DNA from: Candidatus Dormiibacterota bacterium
Lineage (GTDB): Bacteria > Vulcanimicrobiota > Vulcanimicrobiia > Vulcanimicrobiales > Vulcanimicrobiaceae
Assembly: GCA_035532035.1 (NCBI GenBank)
Contig: DATKRS010000033.1
Span: forward strand, 1 to 64,000
Direction: 5' to 3'
DNA: 64,000 nt
The translations under genes were made by a program, and so were the position numbers. Shown here one piece after another: positions 53,187 to 62,446 of this stretch. The stretch's first letter is position 1, and each line of letters begins with the position of its first letter. The notes beneath the pieces were generated by a model. It had not been told where the DNA came from. It worked only from the letters and a program-made list of their open reading frames with translations, and made no database searches.

Positions 53187-53725
53187 TGTGGCTCGAGCCG
53201 ATTCTGCGCTGGATCCATCTCCTCGCAGGAGTCATGTGGATCGGTCTGCTCTACTACTTCAACTTCGTCAACGTCGACGCCGTGAAAGAGGCGACGGCGG
53301 CGGGTGAAGCCGCACCGATCGGAAAGTACGTCATGCCGCGTGCTCTCTGGTGGTTCCGCTGGTCCGCGCTCGTCACATGGATCGCCGGCTGCGGCCTGCT
53401 CAGTACCGTCAACGCGCAAGGCGTTAACGGCTTCACCGGTGCGTTCGCCTTCTGGCAATGGGGGCAGCATGGTGCCTTCACGGCAATCGGCATCGGCGCG
53501 TGGCTGGGGACCATCATGTTCCTGAACGTATGGGCCGTCATCTGGCCGAACCAAAAAAAGATCCTGGGCATCGTTCCCGCGACCGACGCCGAGAAGGCCA
53601 AGGCGCGCCGTACCGCTTTTCTCGCCTCTCGCGTGAACACGGTGCTTTCGATCCCGATGCTCTTCTTCATGGCAACTGGCCCGCACGCGCTCTTCCAAGA
53701 TCCGTCGGCTACGATCTACCACTAG
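53186..53725 (+). CDS. PuuD/urate-oxidase N-terminal-like membrane protein
   Basis: 179 residues with four to five membrane helices. It opens MWLEPILRWIHLLAGVMWIG (His and Trp conserved in helix 1 of PF06181/COG3748 proteins) and includes ALWWFRWSALVTWIAG and AIGIGAWLGTIMFLNVW, then a basic loop and a last helix. Full PuuD adds a cytochrome-c domain; this one ends before it. Histidines in helices could bind haem. Urate hydroxylase activity is not established for such short versions. AGGAG lies 8 bases before ATG 53186. Confidence 0.75.
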   Translation: MWLEPILRWIHLLAGVMWIGLLYYFNFVNVDAVKEATAAGEAAPIGKYVMPRALWWFRWSALVTWIAGCGLLSTVNAQGVNGFTGAFAFWQWGQHGAFTAIGIGAWLGTIMFLNVWAVIWPNQKKILGIVPATDAEKAKARRTAFLASRVNTVLSIPMLFFMATGPHALFQDPSATIYH

Positions 53726-53731
53726 AGGCTC

Positions 53732-54712
53732 CTAGGGAACGAGTACGATCTTCCCGACGTGCGCGGAGGCCTCCATCCGTTGGTGGGCCTCCGCCGCTTC
53801 CTCGAACGTGTAGACGCGGTCCACGAGCGGCCGAATCACGTCGCGCGCGGGAAGCAGCGGCCAGATGCGCTCGTGCAGCCCGTCGGCGATTGCCTTCTTC
53901 TCCTGCAGCGTTCGCGGACGCAACGACGTACCGAAGATCGTGCCGCGCTTGCGCATGAGCGCCGCCACGTCGAGCTCGGCCGTGGCTCCGCCTTGCGTTG
54001 CGATGCACGCGATGCGCCCGTCGAGTGCGAGCGCCGCGATATCACGTGGAACGTACGGGCCGCAAACGATGTCGACGACGACGTTCACGCCGACCCCATC
54101 CGTCAGCGCAAGAGCCTCCGTCACGAAGTCCTGCGTTCGGTAGTCGATTGCGGCGACGGCGCCGATCCGCGTGCAGGCCTCGCACTTCTGCGCGCCTCCC
54201 GCGGTGGCGATCGCGCCCGCGCCGAGCGCCCGCGCAAACATGATCGCCGTCGATCCGATTCCGCTCGTGCCGCCGTGAACCAGTACGGTCTCGCCCGCCT
54301 GGAGGCGCGCGCGCGAGACCATGTTGTCGAAAACGGTGAAACCGTTCTCCGGAAGGGTCGCGGCCTCGATCGCGTTCCAGCGATCGGGAACCGGCAAGAC
54401 CTGACCTGCGGGCGTGCAGACGTACTCCGCGTAACCGCCCCCGCTTACCAACGCGCAGACACGAGCCCCGACGCTCCATGAGGTCACGCCCGCGCCCAGC
54501 GCAGCGATGTTCCCGGCAACGTCGAGGCCGAGAATGTGCGACGCACCGGCGGGCGGCGGATAGAGCCCCTTGCGCTGCAGGACATCCGCGCGCGAGACCC
54601 CCGCCGCTTCGACCGCGATCTGCACCTCGCCCTCGCGCGGCTGCGGCGCATCCGTCTGCGCGACATGGAGCACGTCCGGGCCACCATTTGCATCGTAGGC
54701 AACGTATCTCAT
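53732..54712 (-). CDS. NAD(P)H:quinone oxidoreductase-like zinc-free MDR protein
   Basis: 326 residues of the medium-chain dehydrogenase/reductase fold: VEAAGVSRADVLQRKG, ILGLDVAGNIAALGAGV, then the Rossmann site VLVHGGTSGIGSTAI and GTSLRPRTLQEKKAIADGL. The sequence matches the QOR/TP53I3-PIG3 group, which reduces quinones with NADPH. Zinc-ligand cysteines of alcohol dehydrogenases are missing. It overlaps queA by four bases and is the last gene of the carB-to-qor run. The exact substrate is not certain. Confidence 0.85.
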   Translation of the reverse strand: MRYVAYDANGGPDVLHVAQTDAPQPREGEVQIAVEAAGVSRADVLQRKGLYPPPAGASHILGLDVAGNIAALGAGVTSWSVGARVCALVSGGGYAEYVCTPAGQVLPVPDRWNAIEAATLPENGFTVFDNMVSRARLQAGETVLVHGGTSGIGSTAIMFARALGAGAIATAGGAQKCEACTRIGAVAAIDYRTQDFVTEALALTDGVGVNVVVDIVCGPYVPRDIAALALDGRIACIATQGGATAELDVAALMRKRGTIFGTSLRPRTLQEKKAIADGLHERIWPLLPARDVIRPLVDRVYTFEEAAEAHQRMEASAHVGKIVLVP

Positions 54713-55791
54713 CGTGCGCTCCTTTCGCGCTCGAGTAGCATCGCATCTCCAAACGAAAAGAACCGGTAGCCGCGCTCGATTGCAGCGCGATAGGCGCGCA
54801 GAATGCGCTCTCTACCGGCAAACGCGCTCACCATCACGAGCAACGTCGAGCGCGGCAGATGAAAGTTGGTCATCATCGCGTCCACGACGCGAAAGCGAAA
54901 GCCGGGCGTGATAAAGAGCGCCGTCTCGAACTCGCCGGCGCACAGAGCGCCGTGCTCGCCGACGTTCCCTTCCAGTGCGCGCACGACGGTCGTTCCGATC
55001 GCAACGACCCGCCGGCCGGTCGAACGCGCGCGTTCGATCGCTTGCACGCTCTGCGGCGAAATCGCGTATCGCTCGGCGTGCATGACGTGCTCGTCGATGC
55101 GCTGCGTCTGCATCGGACGAAACGTCCCTAAACCGACGTCCAGCGCAAGCTTTACGATCTCGACGCCGTGTGCCGCGAGCGCGGCGAGGAGCCGGTCGGT
55201 GACGTGTAACGACGCCGTCGGCGCCGCCACGCTTCCCGGAACGCGCGCGAAAACGGTTTGGTACCGCTCTTGCGCGTCGTCGGATTCATTATGAATGTAC
55301 GGAGGCAGCGCCAACCGGCCCACGCGCCCGAGCATCTCCTCGAAGGGCATGTCGAGCTCGAAGCGCAGCTCGCGCGCACCATGCTCCAGAGCGGCAACGA
55401 CCACTGCCGCCCCAGCGCCGTCGCCTCCACGAGACACGAGCTCGAGCCGCTCGCCTTCGCCAACGCGCTTCGCCGGCCGGAGCAACGCGATCCATGACGC
55501 CGCATTCGGATCGTATCGCATGCTGCCGCCGGCGGGATGCAGGAGCAGAATCTCGACGCGCCCGCCGCTCCGGCGCCGCGCGTACAGACGCGCCGCGAGC
55601 ACGCGTGTCTCGTTGAGGACGACCAAATCGCCAGGACGCAAGAGCCTGGGAAGCTCTGCTACCGTACGGTCCTCTAACGCATCGTCGCGTACGACCAGCA
55701 GACGGGCGTCCTCGCGCCGCGCCGCCGGCTCTTGCGCGATCAGTGCCGGAGGGAGGTCGTACGCGTAGCAGGCGGCGAGACGTTCGTCCAT
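54709..55791 (-). CDS. queA: S-adenosylmethionine:tRNA ribosyltransferase-isomerase
   Basis: 360 residues. Starts YAYDLPPALIAQEP after a short leader, with VLNETRVLAARLYARR, LPPYIHNESDDAQERYQTVFA, SVAAPTASLHVTDRLL and FHLPRSTLLVMVSAFAG, all QueA hallmarks. It transfers the ribosyl group of S-adenosylmethionine to preQ1 in tRNA, giving epoxyqueuosine. ATG 55791 is chosen; 30 codons upstream are shadow of the SpoIID gene, which overlaps by 52 bases. Confidence 0.95.
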   Translation of the reverse strand: MDERLAACYAYDLPPALIAQEPAARREDARLLVVRDDALEDRTVAELPRLLRPGDLVVLNETRVLAARLYARRRSGGRVEILLLHPAGGSMRYDPNAASWIALLRPAKRVGEGERLELVSRGGDGAGAAVVVAALEHGARELRFELDMPFEEMLGRVGRLALPPYIHNESDDAQERYQTVFARVPGSVAAPTASLHVTDRLLAALAAHGVEIVKLALDVGLGTFRPMQTQRIDEHVMHAERYAISPQSVQAIERARSTGRRVVAIGTTVVRALEGNVGEHGALCAGEFETALFITPGFRFRVVDAMMTNFHLPRSTLLVMVSAFAGRERILRAYRAAIERGYRFFSFGDAMLLERERSAR

Positions 55792-56771
55792 GTGTCGGGC
55801 GTGGTGCCTGGAAAGTAGAAGCCGGCGATGGTCGCGGCCGTCGCGTTCCTGAGCGCCATTCCGCGCGCGCCCCATTGGCACAGCCCGACGCCGTGGCCGT
55901 TGCCTGCCCCCTCGAGGTGCAGTAGCGGCCCGGTGAGCGCTCCTTCAGCCGCCTGCACGGAAAGCGTGAGGATCAGCAGGCTTGGCATGACCCGCGGTCC
56001 CACGGTCAGCCGAAAATCGCTCCCCTGCACGGCCGCAGTCGCACGGTTGGTAATCAACTCGATGTAGCGCGCGCGACCGCTTGCATCGCGCGTGCCGAGG
56101 CGCACGTCGCGCAACTGCCCCATTCCGCTCAACTGCCGCGCCGTCGCGCGCGCGATCGCGGCGAAGGCGATGTCCCGCGACCAGCGGTAGTCGGGAGAGG
56201 CCATGCAGTACGGGCATACGACGCCCGCGAGATACGGCACGGGCGCGCCCCCCCAGGCATCGGAAGCCGACTCCGTGTGCCCGCCGCAGCACGATGAATA
56301 GGCAATGTCGGCGTAGACGTTGCCGTAACGAAGAATCGTTCCGGTCGTTGCGTCCACCGCTTGCCGGCCCGCCGGCGACTCCGTAGCCGTTCCCTCGTAG
56401 ACTTGATCCAGGTCCGACGGCACGACGTCGAACGGACGCTGCGGGTGTGCATGCCGCAAGACGAACGTTCGCGCGCAAATCGCCTGGATCTGCAGTGCGG
56501 CAACGGGCCACGACGAGGGCATTTCACGCGGAACCACACTGTAGAGATACTCCTCGAGCGCAACGAGATTGATGACGCGACCGTCGGGTGCGCGGGAAAA
56601 ACTGCCGCGATACAGCCGGCCTCCGAACTCGAAGCCCCCGCTCGGAACCGGCCGAGGCGAACCTTCGCCCAGCAGCACCCGCAGCGATGGCGGTTGGCCG
56701 CTTACGGCGCCGAGCAGCGGGGCGCACGCTACGGCCGCAGCCGACGCCGCGACAAAGCTCCGGCGCTTCAC
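55740..56771 (-). CDS. SpoIID/LytB-domain protein
   Basis: 343 residues, GTG start with a Tat/Sec-like leader (KRRSFVAASAAAVACAPLLG; twin-arginine-adjacent KRR). The SpoIID domain begins after 60: NLVALEEYLYSVVPREMPSS, LQIQAICARTFVLR, DQVYEGTATES, SSCCGGHTES, and a C-terminal GNGHGVGLCQWGARGMAL, all family consensus. SpoIID is a peptidoglycan lytic transglycosylase acting on stemless glycan; LytB proteins modify amidase activity. It lies between ruvB and queA and overlaps both. No sporulation genes are visible. Confidence 0.9.
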   Translation of the reverse strand: MKRRSFVAASAAAVACAPLLGAVSGQPPSLRVLLGEGSPRPVPSGGFEFGGRLYRGSFSRAPDGRVINLVALEEYLYSVVPREMPSSWPVAALQIQAICARTFVLRHAHPQRPFDVVPSDLDQVYEGTATESPAGRQAVDATTGTILRYGNVYADIAYSSCCGGHTESASDAWGGAPVPYLAGVVCPYCMASPDYRWSRDIAFAAIARATARQLSGMGQLRDVRLGTRDASGRARYIELITNRATAAVQGSDFRLTVGPRVMPSLLILTLSVQAAEGALTGPLLHLEGAGNGHGVGLCQWGARGMALRNATAATIAGFYFPGTTPDTWTNVSPPATRTTSLRH

Positions 56772-57826
56772 GTGAAGAGCTCGGCCTGTGCCGAGCGTGG
56801 CGGCTCGACGCCGAGATGGCGATACGCCTGCGCCGTGGCCTTTCGGCCGCTCGCCGTCCGGCGAACGTAGTGCTCCTTCAGGAGATACGGTTCGACGACG
56901 TCCTCGAGCGTCTCCGCGTCCTCGCTTAGCGTTGCGGCAATCGATGCGATCCCGACAGGCCCGCCTTGATACTGTTCGACGATCGTGCGCAAGAACGCGC
57001 GGTCGAGGCGATCCAGGCCGGCTTCGTCGACGCCCTCACGCTCGAGCGCCTCGGTCGCGACCGTACGCGTGATCGCGCCTTGCGCCTTGACCTCAGCGTA
57101 GTCGCGCACGCGCCGCAAGAGCCGATTCGCGATACGCGGCGTGCCGCGGCTGCGCGATGCGATTGCAAGCGCGCCGGCGTCGTCGATCGGGACGCCGAGC
57201 ATCCCCGCCGAGCGTTTGACGATGCGCTCCAGTGCGTCGACTGCGTAGTAATCCAGATGCTGCACGATCCCGAAGCGCTCGCGCAACGGCGCAGAGAGCA
57301 TGCCCGCGCGCGTGGTCGCGCCGACGAGCGTGAAGCGCTTCAGCGGCAGCTTCAACGTCTTCGCGTACGCGCCACGGTCGACGAGAAAGTCGATCTGAAA
57401 CTCTTCCATCGCCGGATAGAGAAACTCTTCGACTACGCTGCCCAGACGGTGTACCTCGTCGATGAAGAGCACGTCGCCTTCCTCGAGCGACGTCAGGATA
57501 CCGACGAGATCCTTCGGTTTCTCGAGCGTCGGGCCGCTGGTCGGGCGAAAGTTTGCGCCCATCTCGCGCGCGATGAGTCCCGCGAGCGTCGTCTTGCCCA
57601 GACCGGGGGGGCCGTAGAAGAGTACGTGCTCGAGCGGCTCGTTTCGCCGCTGCGCGGCGTGGATAGCGATGTGCAGGTTCTCGACCACCTGATCCTGGCC
57701 GACGTACTCCGCGAACGTTCGCGGTCGGAGGCTCGCCGTATACAGCTCCTCCTCGAGCGTCTCGTGCGCGTCGACTGCGCGATCGTCGCCGTGCGGCCCC
57801 AAGAGACGTTTGCGCGGGTCGCTCAT
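56768..57826 (-). CDS. ruvB: Holliday junction branch migration helicase subunit RuvB
   Basis: 352 residues. Walker A FYGPPGLGKTTLAG, Walker B VLFIDEVHRL, sensor VGATTRAGMLSAPLRERFG and RNRLLRRVRDYAEVK, with the winged-helix end DRLDRAFLRTI and EPYLLKEHYVRRTASGR. Hexameric AAA+ motor that drives branch migration with RuvA. ATGA overlap with ruvA and GTGA overlap with spoIID. Confidence 0.97.
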   Translation of the reverse strand: MSDPRKRLLGPHGDDRAVDAHETLEEELYTASLRPRTFAEYVGQDQVVENLHIAIHAAQRRNEPLEHVLFYGPPGLGKTTLAGLIAREMGANFRPTSGPTLEKPKDLVGILTSLEEGDVLFIDEVHRLGSVVEEFLYPAMEEFQIDFLVDRGAYAKTLKLPLKRFTLVGATTRAGMLSAPLRERFGIVQHLDYYAVDALERIVKRSAGMLGVPIDDAGALAIASRSRGTPRIANRLLRRVRDYAEVKAQGAITRTVATEALEREGVDEAGLDRLDRAFLRTIVEQYQGGPVGIASIAATLSEDAETLEDVVEPYLLKEHYVRRTASGRKATAQAYRHLGVEPPRSAQAELFT

Positions 57827-58470
57827 GCGGGCACGTTCTTGAGCGCGCGGCTCGTGCGCCGGCGATAGATCTCCGCGAGCAGTGCCTCGGCGTCTCCCAC
57901 GCCGGGAACCGCCGCGAGCGTCTCGCGAATCATCGTTTCGGCCTCGAGACGGCGATACTCGAGTTGCAGCAGCACCGCGAGTGCTTCTTGCGCGAACTCC
58001 GGCAGCCCGCGTTCGATCTCCCGTGCGGGCGCGGGCGCGTCCTGAATGAGGAGAAAACGTGCGACCTTTCCTTGCAGTTTTGCGACGATGTCGCGGGCTT
58101 TCTGCTGGCCGATTCCCGGCAAAGACTTCAAGAATGCGTGATCGCCGCGATCGATCGCGCGCGCGATCGCCGACATCGGCTGCGAGAACGCGCGCGCCGC
58201 CGAGCGCGGCCCAATCGACGCCACGCTCAAGAGCGCCTCGAAGAACGCACGCTCGACGACGTTGTGAAAGCCATAATACGTGAAGCGCCCGCTATTGCCG
58301 TCGATGTTCAGCACCGCGTAGATCTCGAGTGCGACCGGCTCTCCGGGAGTCGACGGGACCTTCTCCGCGACGCAGGGCGGCAAGAGGATCTCGTACCCGA
58401 GTCCCGACACGTCGACCACGGCAGATTCCGGCCGCCGCTCGACGAGTACGCCTTCGATGCGCGAGAACAC
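57823..58470 (-). CDS. ruvA: Holliday junction DNA helicase subunit RuvA
   Basis: 215 residues, GTG start. Domain I (RIEGVLVERRPESAVVDVSG, YGFHNVVERAFFEALLSVASIG), tandem helix-hairpin-helix (LPGIGQQKARDIVAKLQGKV) and the C-terminal RuvB-binding domain (ALAVLLQLEYRRLEAETMI). It binds four-way junctions. Seven bases separate it from ruvC, and the order ruvC-ruvA-ruvB is conserved in many bacteria. Confidence 0.95.
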   Translation of the reverse strand: MFSRIEGVLVERRPESAVVDVSGLGYEILLPPCVAEKVPSTPGEPVALEIYAVLNIDGNSGRFTYYGFHNVVERAFFEALLSVASIGPRSAARAFSQPMSAIARAIDRGDHAFLKSLPGIGQQKARDIVAKLQGKVARFLLIQDAPAPAREIERGLPEFAQEALAVLLQLEYRRLEAETMIRETLAAVPGVGDAEALLAEIYRRRTSRALKNVPA

Positions 58471-58476
58471 GCTTGC

Positions 58477-58977
58477 CTAGGCCTTCGCCGCCCGCGCTGG
58501 GACGACTCGGCCGGCTCGGTGGTGAAACGCCAATGCGAGCGCCAAGGCGTCAGAGACGTCGTGCGGGCTCGGAGCGCTGCGCAGACCGAGCATACGCGCC
58601 ACCATTGCGCCGACTTGTTCCTTTCGCGCACTTCCCGAACCCACGAGCGCTCGTTTCACGTGTGCGTGACCGATCGTGTGCACGGGAATGCCGGCTTGAG
58701 CGCTTGCAAGCGCGAGGACGCCGCGCGCGTGACCCATGAGAATCGCCGTTCCGGGACTCTTGTACGTCGTGTAGAGCTCCTCGATGACCACGACGTTCGG
58801 ACGCGTCTGACTGATGATCTCGACCATTGCAGCGTACAGCTGCTGCAGCCGAAGCTCGAGCGCGCCGATTTTGGGCGAGACGACACCCGCTTCGATCAGC
58901 CGTACGCGCGTGCCGTTGCCGTCGATCACGCCGTACCCCGTAACCCGCAACGCCGGATCGATGCCCAATATCCTCAT
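58477..58977 (-). CDS. ruvC: Crossover junction endodeoxyribonuclease RuvC
   Basis: 166 residues. The four acidic active-site residues are present: Asp in RILGIDPALRVTGYGVID, Glu in VVVIEELYTTYKSPG, and the pair in PHDVSDALALAL. It cuts Holliday junctions symmetrically. The ATG overlaps the stop of the PASTA kinase gene, so the DNA repair cassette is coupled to cell-wall signalling genes here. Confidence 0.95.
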   Translation of the reverse strand: MRILGIDPALRVTGYGVIDGNGTRVRLIEAGVVSPKIGALELRLQQLYAAMVEIISQTRPNVVVIEELYTTYKSPGTAILMGHARGVLALASAQAGIPVHTIGHAHVKRALVGSGSARKEQVGAMVARMLGLRSAPSPHDVSDALALALAFHHRAGRVVPARAAKA

Positions 58978-61034
58978 GAGCTGTTGACGACGAGCACCAC
59001 GCTCGACCCAGGAGAGAGCGTCGTTCCGGCGATCGGGTCCGTGCCGATGACGCGTCCGCCAGCACCTTCGTCTGCCGTGTAGCGCAGCGACGAGACCGAA
59101 TAGCCGGCTGCCTCGAGCGCGGCGCGCGCCTGCTGGATCGACAATCCGTCGGTATCGGGCACCTCGCCGGGAACCGAGAGGGTGATCGCGACGCGCGAGC
59201 CGGACGGCGTCTGCGCGCCTCCCTCCGGCTGCTCGCCGATGACCATGCCGTTGCCCGTCGGTTGGACCGAAAACTGCACGGATACCGCGAAGCCGGCTTG
59301 CTGGAGCTCTGCGATCGCGTCCGCGTAGTCTTTCCCGACAACGGGCGGCACGACGGTCTCTCCTGCGCCCTGCTGGGGCGCGCTCAGCGAGAACATGTTC
59401 ACCGCAACGTGAACGACGGCGCCGCGGGCGATCTGCTGACCGGGTGCCGGATCCTGTGACACAACGGTGTTGGGCTGTTCGCCCGGGATCGCAACCTGCT
59501 GGCCGGCATCCAAGGTCACCCCCATGTGCTCGGCGACGGCCTCCGCGCGATCGAGGGGCATCCCCACGAAGTTCGGGATGAGCATCGGCTGAGGACCCTG
59601 CGAAACGATGAGCGTAATCGTGCTGCCTTCCCGCACGCGCGCCCCGGGAGCCGGACGCTCGTCGACGACGCTGTCCTTCGTGGAGTTATCGTAGCGCTGC
59701 ACGATCCGTACGCGGAACTTGTCGTCCTGCAGGATGCGTTGGGCGTCTCGTGACGAGAATCCGCGAACGTCGCGCAGCCCGAGCGTCGGTAAGCCGTTGC
59801 TAATGAATAGCTCGATCGTCGAGTTTCTCGCGACCTTCGTCCCCGGGACGGGATTCTGCCTGATGACGTGCGCGAGCGGAACCGTATTGCTGCTGCTATG
59901 GAAGAGTTTCGTCGAAAGATGGGCGTTCGCGATGTCCTGCACGGCCTGCGCGTCCGTCTCTCCAACGTAGCTCCCAACGCTGATCGTCGCCCCAAAATCC
60001 GGGAGCGGCCGGCCGAAGATCCAAAACCCTATCGCCGTCGCCGCGGCGAGCGCGACGACGAGGATCGCAGCATTCGCACCCGTCGACCGGCGGCGCTCCT
60101 CCTCATAGGCGAACGAGCGGTCGGGCATCTTCGAGCGCCGCGGCGGCAGATCGAGCCCCGACCCGCGCCCCGGCGCGTCGTCCTCGATGCGGTACGCAGC
60201 GATGCTTGGCCGTTCGCGCGCTTCGCGCAGGGCAGATGCGACCTCGCTCGCGGATCCGAAGCGGTGCTGTGGGGCCTTTTGCAGCAGCCTGTTGACGATC
60301 GCGGCGAGGGCCGGGCTCACACCGTGCTTCTCCGCATCGATCGTCGGAACGGGATCCGAGATGTGTTTCAAGGCGACCGCCACCGGTGAATCACCCGTGT
60401 ACGGTAGCGATCCCGTCACCATTTGATAGAGCACCACGCCAACGCTATAAAGATCGGATCCCGCGCCGAGCTCGTGCCCCTGCGCCTGTTCGGGCGAAAC
60501 ATAGAAGATGCTGCCCATGACGAGGCCGGGCGTCGTCAACGCCATCGTATGCTGCGAGATCGCGCGCGCGATGCCGAAGTCGGAGAGCTTGACGACATCG
60601 TCTTTCGTTACGAGGATGTTCGCTGGCTTGATGTCGCGGTGGAGCAGTCCCTGGCGATGGGCGTAGGCGAGACCGGTGCAGATTTGTACGGTATAGTCGA
60701 TCGCCACCGGCTCGGGAAGCTTCCCGTCGGCGGCCAATATCTCGGCCAGCGACGCGCCGTCGACCAGCTCCATGACGATGTAATAGAGATCGCCCTCTCG
60801 CCCGACGTCGTACGTGTTGACGATGTTCGGGTGCGAAAGCTTCGCGGCAGACTCGGCCTCCTGATAGAATCTCCGGACGAACTCCGCGTCGGCCGCGTAC
60901 TGCTCCCGCAGGACCTTGATCGCTACGCGACGGCGCAGCAGCGTGTCGATCCCAAGATAGACGCGCGCCATTCCCCCTTCGCCTAAGGCATGGTCGAGGC
61001 GGTACCGATTGTTGAAGGTACGTTGCTCGATCAC
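58974..61034 (-). CDS. pknB: PASTA-domain Ser/Thr protein kinase (PknB/PrkC type)
   Basis: 686 residues, GTG start overlapping the pbpA stop (GTGA). Kinase domain about 10-275: glycine loop LGEGGMARVY, Lys40, HRD 132-134, DFG 152-154, activation loop with Thr residues and SPE. A basic juxtamembrane region precedes one helix (322-341), then about five PASTA repeats (345-686; the conserved form is P-D-V/F-x-G, A-x-x-x-L). It senses muropeptides or lipid II outside and phosphorylates division and wall proteins. Unusual to find it in a cell with an outer membrane. Confidence 0.95.
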   Translation of the reverse strand: MIEQRTFNNRYRLDHALGEGGMARVYLGIDTLLRRRVAIKVLREQYAADAEFVRRFYQEAESAAKLSHPNIVNTYDVGREGDLYYIVMELVDGASLAEILAADGKLPEPVAIDYTVQICTGLAYAHRQGLLHRDIKPANILVTKDDVVKLSDFGIARAISQHTMALTTPGLVMGSIFYVSPEQAQGHELGAGSDLYSVGVVLYQMVTGSLPYTGDSPVAVALKHISDPVPTIDAEKHGVSPALAAIVNRLLQKAPQHRFGSASEVASALREARERPSIAAYRIEDDAPGRGSGLDLPPRRSKMPDRSFAYEEERRRSTGANAAILVVALAAATAIGFWIFGRPLPDFGATISVGSYVGETDAQAVQDIANAHLSTKLFHSSSNTVPLAHVIRQNPVPGTKVARNSTIELFISNGLPTLGLRDVRGFSSRDAQRILQDDKFRVRIVQRYDNSTKDSVVDERPAPGARVREGSTITLIVSQGPQPMLIPNFVGMPLDRAEAVAEHMGVTLDAGQQVAIPGEQPNTVVSQDPAPGQQIARGAVVHVAVNMFSLSAPQQGAGETVVPPVVGKDYADAIAELQQAGFAVSVQFSVQPTGNGMVIGEQPEGGAQTPSGSRVAITLSVPGEVPDTDGLSIQQARAALEAAGYSVSSLRYTADEGAGGRVIGTDPIAGTTLSPGSSVVLVVNSS

Positions 61035-62446
61035 GTTCCCGCCGCCGAGGTGTTCTCTAATGCCGTCTCGAGCACGTCGCGAGCGATCGGCGCTGCCACC
61101 GTCGCACCGTAGCCGGCGTTCTCCACGAGAATCGCAACGACCGCGCGCGGAGCGTCGGCCGGAGCGAAGCACACGAACCATGAATGCGCGACCCCGTGCG
61201 GATTGGTTGCCGTTCCGGTCTTGCCAGCAACGACGACGTTGGGAAGACTCGCGACGGTGCCCGTTCCACGCTCGACCACGGCAACCATCATCTTCGTCAC
61301 TTCGGATGCTGTTTCCGCCGAGATCGGCGAGGCAAGCGTTCCGCTCGGAATGACGCTGACCACGCTGTCGCCGCGCCGAATCTGCCGCACGATGAACGGC
61401 CGCGGCTCGTCTCCGTTATTTGCGATGGTTGCGGCGATGAGCGCTATTTGCAAGGGCGTCACGAGCAGTGCACCCTGACCGAATCCCATCTGCGCGAGCT
61501 CCCCGGCGCTCACCTCGTTTTTTGGAGGCACGCTGCTGGGCAACGCGGAGAGTTGAAAGTCGAGCGAACTCCCGATGCCGAAGCGATCCAAATACTCGTA
61601 GAAGGTATCGAGGCCCACCTTTAGCGTGATCTGCGCGAAGTCGACGTTGCTCGAGAGCGCAAAGGCCGTCGTCACGTCTTGGTTCCCGGTGGCCTCGCCC
61701 TCGTTGTCGTGAAGGGTTGCGTTCCCGATCACAAGGTATCCGGGATCCTCGAAGCGCGTATCCGGAGTGACCGTCCCGCTATCGAGCGCAGCCGATGCAG
61801 TAAACAACTTGAACGTCGATCCGGGCGGGTAGAGCCCCTGCGTCGCGCGGTCGAGCAGCGGACTCGACGGATCGGTGGAGAGGTGCGAGAAGGCTGCGTC
61901 GATCGCCGCGGGATCGAAGCTTGGAACGGAAGCGATCGCGAGTACGGCGCCCGAACGAGGATCGAGCACCACGCCCGCGGCGCGCGGGTAGCGCGAGAGC
62001 CGTGCGAAAAGCTCTTGTTGGATCGACGGCACGATCGTCGTAACGATGTCGTCGCCTTGCGGCGTGACGGAACGGCCCTGCATCGCCGCGCGAATCTCTT
62101 CGATTTGGCCGACCGGATCGCCGGAGACGTCGGGAGGGCTCAGTGCCGCGTCGTAGGCTTGCTCGATGCCGCTCGTCCCGTAGCGAGCCGACACGTACCC
62201 GATCGACTGTGCGAGCGACGCCCCGAACGGGTAGCTCCGCCGGTCGCCTTGCGAGTACGCGAGAACCGTCCCATTCGTCGCCAGGACGCGGCCGCGCCCG
62301 GCTTGCAACGCCCCGTGCCGCGGATTCGACGGGTGCGACGAGATCGCAGGTCCTTGGTCGATCTGTACGTACCACAAGCGCGCAGCGAGGACGACGAAGA
62401 GCACGCCCATGAGCAGGACAAGCCGGCGGATGGTGCCGTTGATCAC
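61031..62446 (-). CDS. pbpA: Penicillin-binding protein 2-type transpeptidase (PbpA-like, class B)
   Basis: 471 residues, GTG start. One N-terminal helix (RRLVLLMGVLFVVLAARLWYV), a short dimerisation region, then the transpeptidase domain with SxxK (Ser in GSTFKLFTA), SxN (SSNVDF) and KTG (AGKTGTATN). Length and order fit the actinobacterial PbpA/FtsI-like group, where pbpA also neighbours pknA/pknB. It cross-links peptidoglycan in the periplasm. It overlaps the preceding small gene and pknB, giving a coupled wall synthesis/sensing pair. Confidence 0.93.
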   Translation of the reverse strand: MINGTIRRLVLLMGVLFVVLAARLWYVQIDQGPAISSHPSNPRHGALQAGRGRVLATNGTVLAYSQGDRRSYPFGASLAQSIGYVSARYGTSGIEQAYDAALSPPDVSGDPVGQIEEIRAAMQGRSVTPQGDDIVTTIVPSIQQELFARLSRYPRAAGVVLDPRSGAVLAIASVPSFDPAAIDAAFSHLSTDPSSPLLDRATQGLYPPGSTFKLFTASAALDSGTVTPDTRFEDPGYLVIGNATLHDNEGEATGNQDVTTAFALSSNVDFAQITLKVGLDTFYEYLDRFGIGSSLDFQLSALPSSVPPKNEVSAGELAQMGFGQGALLVTPLQIALIAATIANNGDEPRPFIVRQIRRGDSVVSVIPSGTLASPISAETASEVTKMMVAVVERGTGTVASLPNVVVAGKTGTATNPHGVAHSWFVCFAPADAPRAVVAILVENAGYGATVAAPIARDVLETALENTSAAGT

